Positions 1-7,515 of a DNA stretch of 64,000 nt are shown here, piece after piece. Numbering within the stretch: the stretch's first letter is position 1; each line of letters starts with the position of its first letter. This DNA is from AP-15 sp963781215 (lineage in GTDB: Bacteria > Pseudomonadota > Alphaproteobacteria > ATCC43930 > CGMCC-115725). The DNA lies in contig CAWAFE010000054.1 of the NCBI GenBank assembly GCA_963781215.1, positions 1 to 64,000 of the forward strand. Direction: 5' to 3'. The notes below the pieces were generated by a model that saw nothing but the letters and a program-made list of their open reading frames with translations, ran no database searches and was not told the DNA's origin. A program made the translations under genes and the position numbers.

Positions 1-71
1 GCATTGGCCCGGCGCCAGTCGGCCCCATGGCGATGAAAGACGTCTGCGACCTCCAGCCTTGGGCGGCGCAC
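1..71 (-). CDS. IS91-family transposase, N-terminal fragment cut by the window edge
   Basis: Reading leftward from a GTG at 71-69, the frame gives RRPRLEVADVF followed by HGADWRRAN. This is the usual opening of IS91-type transposases, just before their zinc-binding region. It starts 10 bases after the stop of the tyrosine recombinase at 82. That pairing (recombinase followed by an IS91 transposase) is common in proteobacterial elements. Only about 23 codons are visible, so the rolling-circle HUH/Tyr motifs cannot be checked. The identification rests on the N-terminal motif and the context. Confidence 0.6.
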   Translation of the reverse strand, partial: MRRPRLEVADVFHRHGADWRRAN

Positions 72-483
72 GGCCGCCCGGCTAAGCCCCGGGTCGCGGC
101 CTCCCCTCGATCAATGGTGCGAGCCGGTCGAGTGGGCTGGTTACGGCCCGGATCGTCGTATTGGCGACGCGGGTGTAAAGTGCCGTGGTGTCGAGCTTGG
201 CATGACCCAGAAGCGTTTGGATCACGCGAATGTCGACGCCTTGCTCGAGAAGGTGGGTGGCGAAGCTGTGCCGCAGCGTGTGCGGCGACACCCGCTTCTT
301 GATCCCGGCGGCCTCGGCTGCGGCATGGACGGCGCGGATGAACTGACGGGTCGACAGCGGCTCGACCGGGTTGCGGCCGGGAAACAGCCAGCCTCCCGGC
401 AGCAATGCACCAAGCCGTCGGCCCTCGCGCCACCACTCGCGCAGCCGTTCGAGCAGTTGCGGCGACAGCATGGCGTGGCGATC

Positions 484-1848
484 CCCCGCTTTCGCGAGGG
501 CATGTGTGGATGGCCCCCGGGTCGCAAGAAGAAACTGCGATGGGTGTGCGCGAAGTCGCTTGCGGTCATGTGTCCGGCCTTTGTGGTGCGGTCGCATGAC
601 CGCCGGCCCAGGTGGGAACCGTAAGGTGGGAGTCTCGATCAGGCTCTCGGGATCAAGGTCCCATGCCCTCGCCAGGTCTTTCCCGCCTTGTCGGTCGACG
701 ATCGACACCCGTATGCACCTTCTCCTTGGCAAGTTCCCCGATGCGATCCGGCCGGGCCGCTTAGGCGGCGGCCGGCGCGCGCCGGAAGTCGGTTCTGCGC
801 ACCATCACGGCCCAGGCGACGCGCGCCATCTTGTTGGCGAGCGCGACCGCAGCCACCAGGCGCGGTTTAGTCTGCAGCAACCGCGCGATCCAAGGGTCGT
901 CCTTGGCCCGTTTGCTGTTGAGCACCGCCTGGGCGCCGTTGATCAGCAGTCGGCGCAGATAGACATCGCCCTTCTTGCTGATCGCCCCCAGCCGGATCTT
1001 GCCGCCGGAGGAGTTCTGCTTGGGTGCCAGGCCGATCCAGGCCGACAGGTCGCGGCCACAGGCGAAGCGCTGCGGCTCTTGCACCCGCAGCACCAGAGCG
1101 CTCGAGAGGATCGGGCCAAAGCCGTCGATCCCGCTCAGCCGGCGGCTGCACGGGTTGGCCTGATGCCAGGCCAGGATCTGTTTGTCCAGCACCGCGATCT
1201 GCTCCCGCAGCGCCGTCAGGAGCCGGACCAGCCCCAACAAAACCTGGCGCAGCGGTTCAGGCACGCTCTCCGGCTCGACCAGCTCGGCCAGCAGTCCCTT
1301 GACATGCTGCGGGCCCTTGGCGGCAACCACCCCGAACTCGGCCATCTGCCCGCGCAGCATGTTGATCGTCTGAGTGCGCTGCGCGATCAGCCGCTCGCGC
1401 ACCCGATGCACCGCCGCCATCGCCTGGTCGGCTTCGCTCTTGATTGGGACAAAGCGCATCGACGGCCGGCTCACCGCCTCGCAGATGGCCTCGGCGTCGG
1501 CCGGGTCGGTCTTGTTCCGGCGCACATAAGCTTTGGCGTAAGCCGGTGGGATCAGCCGCACCTCGTGGCCAAGAGCCCGCAGCGTGCGCCCCCAATGATG
1601 CGCCGTCCCGCACGCCTCCATGCCAATCAAACAGCTCGGCAGCTTGGTGAAAAACGGCACCATCTGCCGGCGCTTGAGCTGGCGGCGCAACACCACCGCG
1701 CCGGCGGCGTCGACCCCATGCACCTGGAAAACCCGCTTGGCCAAATCCAGCCCGATTGTCGTAACCTGCGTCATGGATGGTCCCCTTCGTTGGAGCTGCA
1801 TGCCCAACTTGGCACACAGATGCCGTTCGGGGGCCATCCACCCCATCA
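484..1848 (-). mobile_element. IS110-family, IS1111-group insertion sequence
   Basis: The limits are set by where the interrupted recombinase reading resumes on each side, so they are good to a few bases. A perfect 13-base inverted repeat (TGGATGGCCCCCG at 507-519, complement at 1828-1840) lies about 23 bases inside one end and 8 inside the other. Such asymmetric subterminal repeats are typical of the IS1111 group. The transposase runs 1774-761, leaving about 277 bases without a gene downstream of it and 74 upstream. In IS1111 relatives the long downstream end encodes the guide (seeker/bridge) RNA. No target duplication is evident. Confidence 0.8.
761..1774 (-). CDS. IS110/IS1111-family DEDD transposase
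   Basis: This 337-residue recombinase is full length for the family. The N-terminal RuvC-like DEDD site is visible as GLDLAKRVF (first Asp), GMEACGTAHHW (Glu) and NKTDPADAEAI (last two Asp). The C-terminal part holds GIDGFGPILSSALV and the SSGGKIRLGAISKKGD stretch with the serine region used in RNA-guided strand transfer. The ATG at 1774 is preceded by an AAGGGGACC ribosome site. The longer upstream frame belongs to the interrupted recombinase and is not part of this protein. The frame is intact, so the element may still be active. Confidence 0.92.
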   Translation of the reverse strand: MTQVTTIGLDLAKRVFQVHGVDAAGAVVLRRQLKRRQMVPFFTKLPSCLIGMEACGTAHHWGRTLRALGHEVRLIPPAYAKAYVRRNKTDPADAEAICEAVSRPSMRFVPIKSEADQAMAAVHRVRERLIAQRTQTINMLRGQMAEFGVVAAKGPQHVKGLLAELVEPESVPEPLRQVLLGLVRLLTALREQIAVLDKQILAWHQANPCSRRLSGIDGFGPILSSALVLRVQEPQRFACGRDLSAWIGLAPKQNSSGGKIRLGAISKKGDVYLRRLLINGAQAVLNSKRAKDDPWIARLLQTKPRLVAAVALANKMARVAWAVMVRRTDFRRAPAAA

Positions 1849-2353
1849 GGCTCTTGCCGCCCTTGCCCTGTTCGATCCGCAGCAGCATGCGCTCGGAGTC
1901 GATGTCGCCGACCCTGAGCGCGACGACCTCGGAGACGCGCAGGCCGCCCCACGGGTCCGGCCTCGGCCGGCCCGAGGACCGGCTCCGGCGGTGGCGAATG
2001 CCGCCTTGTACTTCGGCCCCGGCGGCGCCTGGCGCAGCAGCGCGACCTCCTCGACGCTCAGCACCGACGGCAGCCGGCGCGGTTGGCGCACCACCGTGAG
2101 ACGCCGGGCAAGCTCCGGGCGGTCGAGCGTCACGGTAAACAGGAAGCGCAGGGCCGAGACCGCCGTGTTGATGCGCCGGCCGCAGCCAGCGTAGGGCGGG
2201 TGATACCCGCCGCCGCGCGCCGTCTTCGGCGGGTTTCGCTTCGCTGCACCCGCAGTTCGTCGTCGACGACTGCCACCGTGTCACTCCCCATCATGCAGGT
2301 GCAGCTGTCGTGATAGCAGGTGCGCCGTTGCGCCGCGCGTAATCTTGTTATTC

Positions 2354-3898
2354 CTAGACCACATGTCCGCCTGAGCACGGGGCGACCGGTCTCACAGTAT
2401 GCAGGTAACGAGGGTTGCGCCGGATAGACCGGCGCCGAGCCTCATGCATAGGAGACGGGTCATGGCGGATCGTATCACCTACGTTGGGTTGGATGTTCAC
2501 AAGGAAAGCATCGTCGTCGCGGTGGCATTCGGCGGTCTGCGCGGCGAAGTGCGGGAATACGGCCGGATCGCGAACACGTCGACGGCGTTGGACCGTTTGC
2601 TGCGCAAGCTCGCCGGCGACGGCGTGAGCCTGCGATTTTGTTACGAAGCCGGGCCGTGCGGTTACGGCATTCAGCGTCACGTGTCGGCCCAGGGACACGA
2701 ATGCGTTGTCGTCGCCCCCTCGCTGATTCCCAGGCGAGCCGGGGACCGGGTCAAGACCGACCGGCGCGATGCCGCTAGTCTGGCCAAGCTGCACCGGGCA
2801 GGCGAGTTGACCGCGGTGTGGATACCGGATGCTCGGCACGAGGCGATGCGCGATCTGGTGCGGGCGCGGCTCGACGCGGTGCATAGTCTGCGCCGGGCAC
2901 GTCAGCAGTTGTCGGGGTTTCTGTTGCGCCAGGGCTGTCACTATGGTCGGCCGGCCTGGACCAAGCTGCACCGCCGGTGGCTGGCGGGCCTCAAGTTTGA
3001 ACAGCCGGTGCATCACATCGTGCTGGAAGATTACATCGGCGCGGTTGAAGCGGCCGAGACACGGCGCGATCGGCTGACGGCGCAGATCGAGGCGATGCTG
3101 CCGGACTGGACGCTGGCTCCTGTCGTGGCGGCGCTGCAGACGATGCGCGGCATGGCGCTGGTCAATGCGGCGACGTTGATCGCCGAACTGGGCGATCTCA
3201 CGCGCTTCACCAATCCGCGCCAGCTGATGGCCTATCTCGGATTGGTGCCGTCCGAACATTCCAGCGGAGCCAGCGTCAAACGCGGCGGCATCACCAAGGC
3301 TGGCAACGGAGCCGCACGCCGGCTTTTGATCGAGGCCGCCTGGAGCTACCGCTTCCCCGCCCGGATCAGCCGCGAACTGCTGCTGCGACAGGAGAACCAG
3401 CCCAAGCCGATCCGCGACATCGCCTGGAAGGGGCAGGTGCGGTTGTGCGCGCGCTATCGCAGGCTCGCCCGGACCGGCAAACCGGCCAATGTCGTTACCA
3501 CCGCGATCGCCCGCGAACTCGCGGGTTTCGTTTGGGCCATCGCTCGGCAGGTGACGGTTTCGCCAGGCTGATTGGAGAAAACGCGTGATCCCATTTACAG
3601 GAGGCGCCAGCGAGCCATCCGACACGCTCTTTCCGGGCAAGGCCGGGGGCACGGTCGCGGTCAGGAGAACCCTCGCATGCACTATCTGCCGGATCATCGA
3701 TCCGACGCAGGTCCCTAGACCGAGGCAGCTCCGCGACGCATCAACGGTCATGCGGTTCCGACCCGCGCATCAGAGTATGATCAACCGTCGTTTCGACGAC
3801 CGTGCCTCCTGCCCTGCCCGGAAGAGCCCGAAACAAGCGCTTGCATGCAAGCCACGGATTCACTCGCCTGCATCTGGAAACAGCGGACATGAGAGTGC
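2354..3898 (+). mobile_element. IS110-type element, copy A (left arm of a 4.2 kb palindrome)
   Basis: This 1545-base segment matches 5039-6583 in inverted orientation nearly perfectly: 2354 pairs with 6583 and 3898 with 5039, and identity stops sharply at both ends. The two transposase translations differ by one residue (Gly/Ser in the LAGLKF/LASLKF stretch), and an antisense frame shows a second substitution. Each copy carries about 108 bases before the transposase start and about 327 non-coding bases after its stop. The two 3' tails face each other across a decayed IS630 element. Recent duplication is likely, though an assembly fold-back should be excluded. Confidence 0.8.
2462..3571 (+). 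CDS. IS110-family transposase, copy A
   Basis: This 369-residue RNA-guided recombinase belongs to the IS110 family. The catalytic DEDD site appears in YVGLDVHKES (Asp), CYEAGPCGYG (Glu) and VKTDRRDAASLAKL (Asp pair). The C-terminal transposase_20 region contains MRGMALVNAATLIAELGDL, LMAYLGLVPSEHSSG and KRGGITKAGNGAARRLL, with the serine-containing loop. The ATG at 2462 has AGGAGAC nine bases upstream; the frame is open from 2399, but no ribosome site supports an earlier start. It differs by one residue from copy B at 5366-6475. This is a different subgroup from the IS1111-type element at 484-1848. Confidence 0.93.
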   Translation: MADRITYVGLDVHKESIVVAVAFGGLRGEVREYGRIANTSTALDRLLRKLAGDGVSLRFCYEAGPCGYGIQRHVSAQGHECVVVAPSLIPRRAGDRVKTDRRDAASLAKLHRAGELTAVWIPDARHEAMRDLVRARLDAVHSLRRARQQLSGFLLRQGCHYGRPAWTKLHRRWLAGLKFEQPVHHIVLEDYIGAVEAAETRRDRLTAQIEAMLPDWTLAPVVAALQTMRGMALVNAATLIAELGDLTRFTNPRQLMAYLGLVPSEHSSGASVKRGGITKAGNGAARRLLIEAAWSYRFPARISRELLLRQENQPKPIRDIAWKGQVRLCARYRRLARTGKPANVVTTAIARELAGFVWAIARQVTVSPG

Positions 3899-5038
3899 AC
3901 TGGATCAAACAGAAGGTACAGGGCATCGGTCGAGCTTGGCGAGAATGGCGATCGGCGGATTTGGTCCAGACGAAGGGTTTGGGGCTGGCATTGTGCTCGG
4001 CGAGATAGGCGTTGATGGCGGCCTGCAGGTCGGCGATCGAGCGGAAGACGCCGCGGCGGATGCGCTGCCGGGTCATCTTGGAGAAGAAGTTCTCGACGGC
4101 GTTGAGCCAGGAGGCCGAGGTCGGGGTGAAGTGGAAGGTCCAGCGCGGATGGCGCGCCAGCCAGGCCAGCACTTTGGGATGCTTGTGGGTGGCATAGTTG
4201 TCGAGCACGGCGTGGATCGGCTTGCCGGCCGCGACCTCGGCGCTCGACGGCGTTGAGGAAGCGGATGAACTCGATGTGGCGGTGGCGCTGCATGCAGCGG
4301 CCGATGACGCTGCCGTCGAGCACGCTGAGGGCGGCGAACAGGGTGGTGGTGCCGTGCCGCTTGTAATCGTGGGTCATCGTCTGGCAGCGCCCCGGCTTGA
4401 TCGGCAGTCCGGGCTGGGTGCGGTCGAGCGCCTGGATCTGGCTCTTCTCGTCGATCGACAGCACCACCGCATGGGCCGGCGGATCGACATAGAGCCCGAC
4501 GATGTCGGTGAGCTTGGCGGCAAAGCTCGGGTCGCGCGAGCGCTTGAAGGTGCGCAGCCGGTGCGGCTGCAGTTTGTGCGCCCGCCAGATGCGCTGCACC
4601 GAGCCCAGCGAGATGCCCACCGCCTTGGCCATCGCCCGGCCGGTCCAATGGGTCGCCTGGTGCGGCGGTGCGGTGCAGGTCAGCGCCACCACCCGCGCCG
4701 TGTTTTCCGCCGCGATCGGCGCCTTGCCGGGCTTGCGGGTCTTGTCGCGCAGCAGCCCGTCCACGCCCGCCTCGGCAAAGCGCTGTTGCCAGCGCCACAC
4801 CGTCGGCCGGCTGACCCCGACGCTCTGGGCCACTCGCTGCGGCGAATGCCGATCCCCCGAGGCGAGCACAATGCGCGCCCGCTCAACGTGCTTGTGCAGC
4901 CGGTTGCGGTCGTCCGCAATCGCCATCAGCCGATCGCGTTCCGCGGCGTTCACTATCACACAGATCTTTGCGCCATGGCCCCATCCTCACCAGTATCGCA
5001 CATTCCGCCAGATGCGAATCCTACTGAATGTGTCATGA
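3899..5038 (-). mobile_element. IS630-family element in the centre of the palindrome
   Basis: This 1140-base unique segment lies between the two IS110 arms and contains only one IS630-type transposase frame. The size fits an IS630 element of 1.1-1.2 kb. Possible terminal inverted repeats are GGCGAGAATGGCGAT near 3938 and GGCGGAATGTGCGAT on the other strand near 5010, which match imperfectly. The TA target duplication expected for this family is not obvious, so the exact ends are uncertain. Confidence 0.65.
3905..4959 (-). pseudogene. IS630-family transposase, frameshifted
   Basis: The N-terminus (from 4959) contains an HTH with SVGVSRPTVWRWQQRF, followed by LLRDKTRKPGKAPI. The DDE core starts with VVLSIDEKSQIQAL. 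Near 4240 the frame shifts, and the DNYATHKHPKV (second Asp) and SASWLNAVENFFSKM (Glu region) motifs continue in another frame. A further one-base shift near 3945 is needed to reach the usual end ADAILAKLDRCP and a stop at 3905. Some IS630 members use programmed frameshifting, but two separate shifts and no clear slippery site favour decay or sequencing error. Confidence 0.8.
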
Positions 5039-6583
5039 GCACTCTCATGTCCGCTGTTTCCAGATGCAGGCGAGTGAATCCGTGGCTTGCATGCAAGCGC
5101 TTGTTTCGGGCTCTTCCGGGCAGGGCAGGAGGCACGGTCGTCGAAACGACGGTTGATCATACTCTGATGCGCGGGTCGGAACCGCATGACCGTTGATGCG
5201 TCGCGGAGCTGCCTCGGTCTAGGGACCTGCGTCGGATCGATGATCCGGCAGATAGTGCATGCGAGGGTTCTCCTGACCGCGACCGTGCCCCCGGCCTTGC
5301 CCGGAAAGAGCGTGTCGGATGGCTCGCTGGCGCCTCCTGTAAATGGGATCACGCGTTTTCTCCAATCAGCCTGGCGAAACCGTCACCTGCCGAGCGATGG
5401 CCCAAACGAAACCCGCGAGTTCGCGGGCGATCGCGGTGGTAACGACATTGGCCGGTTTGCCGGTCCGGGCGAGCCTGCGATAGCGCGCGCACAACCGCAC
5501 CTGCCCCTTCCAGGCGATGTCGCGGATCGGCTTGGGCTGGTTCTCCTGTCGCAGCAGCAGTTCGCGGCTGATCCGGGCGGGGAAGCGGTAGCTCCAGGCG
5601 GCCTCGATCAAAAGCCGGCGTGCGGCTCCGTTGCCAGCCTTGGTGATGCCGCCGCGTTTGACGCTGGCTCCGCTGGAATGTTCGGACGGCACCAATCCGA
5701 GATAGGCCATCAGCTGGCGCGGATTGGTGAAGCGCGTGAGATCGCCCAGTTCGGCGATCAACGTCGCCGCATTGACCAGCGCCATGCCGCGCATCGTCTG
5801 CAGCGCCGCCACGACAGGAGCCAGCGTCCAGTCCGGCAGCATCGCCTCGATCTGCGCCGTCAGCCGATCGCGCCGTGTCTCGGCCGCTTCAACCGCGCCG
5901 ATGTAATCTTCCAGCACGATGTGATGCACCGGCTGTTCAAACTTGAGGCTCGCCAGCCACCGGCGGTGCAGCTTGGTCCAGGCCGGCCGACCATAGTGAC
6001 AGCCCTGGCGCAACAGAAACCCCGACAACTGCTGACGTGCCCGGCGCAGACTATGCACCGCGTCGAGCCGCGCCCGCACCAGATCGCGCATCGCCTCGTG
6101 CCGAGCATCCGGTATCCACACTGCGGTCAACTCGCCTGCCCGGTGCAGCTTGGCCAGACTAGCGGCATCGCGCCGGTCGGTCTTGACCCGGTCCCCGGCT
6201 CGCCTGGGAATCAGCGAGGGGGCGACGACAACGCATTCGTGTCCCTGGGCCGACACGTGACGCTGAATGCCGTAACCGCACGGCCCGGCTTCGTAACAAA
6301 ATCGCAGGCTCACGCCGTCGCCGGCGAGCTTGCGCAGCAAACGGTCCAACGCCGTCGACGTGTTCGCGATCCGGCCGTATTCCCGCACTTCGCCGCGCAG
6401 ACCGCCGAATGCCACCGCGACGACGATGCTTTCCTTGTGAACATCCAACCCAACGTAGGTGATACGATCCGCCATGACCCGTCTCCTATGCATGAGGCTC
6501 GGCGCCGGTCTATCCGGCGCAACCCTCGTTACCTGCATACTGTGAGACCGGTCGCCCCGTGCTCAGGCGGACATGTGGTCTAG
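5039..6583 (-). mobile_element. IS110-type element, copy B (right arm of the palindrome)
   Basis: This is an inverted near-perfect copy of 2354-3898. Outside 6583 the sequence becomes the end of an IS5-type element, and outside 2354 it becomes the fragmented recombinase, so the two copies have different outer flanks. The 5039-5365 tail is the non-coding 3' end and contains the same internal imperfect inverted repeat as copy A. Confidence 0.8.
5366..6475 (-). CDS. IS110-family transposase, copy B
   Basis: This 369-residue DEDD recombinase is identical to copy A except for Ser in place of Gly in the LASLKFEQP stretch. All DEDD motifs and the C-terminal SEHSSGASVKRGG loop are intact, so the copy looks functional. 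The start at 6475 is chosen for the same AGGAGAC ribosome site as copy A. The gene points towards copy A, with the IS630 element between them. Confidence 0.93.
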   Translation of the reverse strand: MADRITYVGLDVHKESIVVAVAFGGLRGEVREYGRIANTSTALDRLLRKLAGDGVSLRFCYEAGPCGYGIQRHVSAQGHECVVVAPSLIPRRAGDRVKTDRRDAASLAKLHRAGELTAVWIPDARHEAMRDLVRARLDAVHSLRRARQQLSGFLLRQGCHYGRPAWTKLHRRWLASLKFEQPVHHIVLEDYIGAVEAAETRRDRLTAQIEAMLPDWTLAPVVAALQTMRGMALVNAATLIAELGDLTRFTNPRQLMAYLGLVPSEHSSGASVKRGGITKAGNGAARRLLIEAAWSYRFPARISRELLLRQENQPKPIRDIAWKGQVRLCARYRRLARTGKPANVVTTAIARELAGFVWAIARQVTVSPG

Positions 6584-6604
6584 CATGACAGAACGGCCCC
6601 CCAA

Positions 6605-7456
6605 TTACCCCGCCGGTCCCAAATTCCGGGTCCACTTCACCCGAGCTAACTGTCTCCAGAAGATTTGGATAGAGGAAAGGTAGAGCCAGGCCTTGGCGCT
6701 GGCGATCGAGGCCTCGAAGTCCTTGGCGAGACGGCGATTGCGGTTGAGCCAGGCAGGGTGCGCTCGACCACCGAGCGGCGGGGGAGGGCTTCAAAACCGG
6801 TGGCCTGGGCGGTGCGCTTGCCGATCTCGATCGTCCAGCGGCCGAATTTGACCAGCGCTTGGCGCAGCTTGTCGCCGGCATAGGCGCGGTCGGCGAAGAG
6901 ATGGCGCAACCATGGGAACAGATCGTAGCGGTCTTGCACCACCAGCACCGCGCCGTCGCGGTCCTGCACGTCGGCAGGATGGATCGCCGCCCCGACCAGC
7001 AGGCCGCCGGTGTCGGTGACGATGTGACGTTTGCGGCCTTTGACCTTCTTGCCGGCATCGTAGCCGCGCGGCCCGCCGCTCTCGGTGGTCTTGACCGATT
7101 GGCTGTCGATGACCCCGGCCGAGGGGCTCGGCTCGCGACCGGCCGCTTCGCGGGTCTCGAGCAGCAGCTCGAAATTGATCCGCTCCAGAACGCCGCCGTC
7201 CCGCCACGCATAGAAATAGTGCTGCACCGTCGTGAACGGCGGAAAATCGCGCGGCAGCTGGCGCCACTGGCAGTCCGGTGCGGGCGATATAGAGGATGGC
7301 GTTGAAGATCGCCCGCAGATCGACCGCGCGCGGCCGCCCCAAGCGCTGCTTTCCCGGCAGCCGCGGCGTCACCAACCGCCATTCCGCGTCGCTCGCCTCG
7401 CTTGCATAGCCCGGCCCGGTTCGCTGATACTTCGGACGAGTGACTTCAGTCCACAT
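6605..7456 (-). pseudogene. IS5-family transposase, frameshifted
   Basis: The start is MWTEVTRPKYQRTGPG, followed by an N-terminal domain with SDAEWRLVTPRLPG. The frame breaks near 7275, and the DDE core continues in a second frame: QHYFYAWRDGGVLERIN, GVIDSQSVKTTESGG (first Asp), GRKRHIVTDTGG, LFADRAYAGDKL (second Asp) and RRSVVERTL (Glu). A second break near 6755 leads to AWLNRNRRLAKDFEAS and a stop at 6605-6607. Two one-base breaks make it non-coding as read. The element directly abuts IS110 copy B. Confidence 0.85.
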
Positions 7457-7515
7457 GCTGTGCCACGCTGCTTGCTAGACACAACCCGTGCTACAACCTG
7501 CTGAAATCACTTAAT

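Larger units (their letters stand above)
82..2280 (-). pseudogene. tyrosine recombinase/integrase split by an IS1111-type element
   Basis: This was a site-specific recombinase of the phage-integrase family. The C-terminal half (about 82-483) holds the catalytic part: HTLRHSFATHLL, LLGHAKLDTTALYTRV with the Tyr nucleophile, and the downstream LDRLAPL. The N-terminal half lies at about 1849-2280 and includes INTAVSALRFLF, RRLPSVLSVEEVALL and GLRVSEVVALRVGDIDSER. It has an additional frame change near 1960-1990. A 1.36 kb IS1111-type element sits between GKGGK and DRHAML; joining these two ends restores the continuous family motif. The extreme N-terminus is not clear. The gene is dead as it stands. 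The IS91 transposase start lies directly downstream. Confidence 0.85.

Noticed and set aside
371..2194. 607-residue plus-strand open frame across the recombinase and IS1111 element
   Set aside because: It lies antisense to two clearly identified genes and crosses an insertion boundary. The translation has no family resemblance.
2354..3751. 465-residue open frame on the minus strand, repeated on the plus strand at 5186-6583
   Set aside because: It is antisense to the IS110-type transposase in both copies, has no ribosome site and reads as low-complexity Arg/Gln-rich sequence. It is a shadow of the GC-rich transposase gene.
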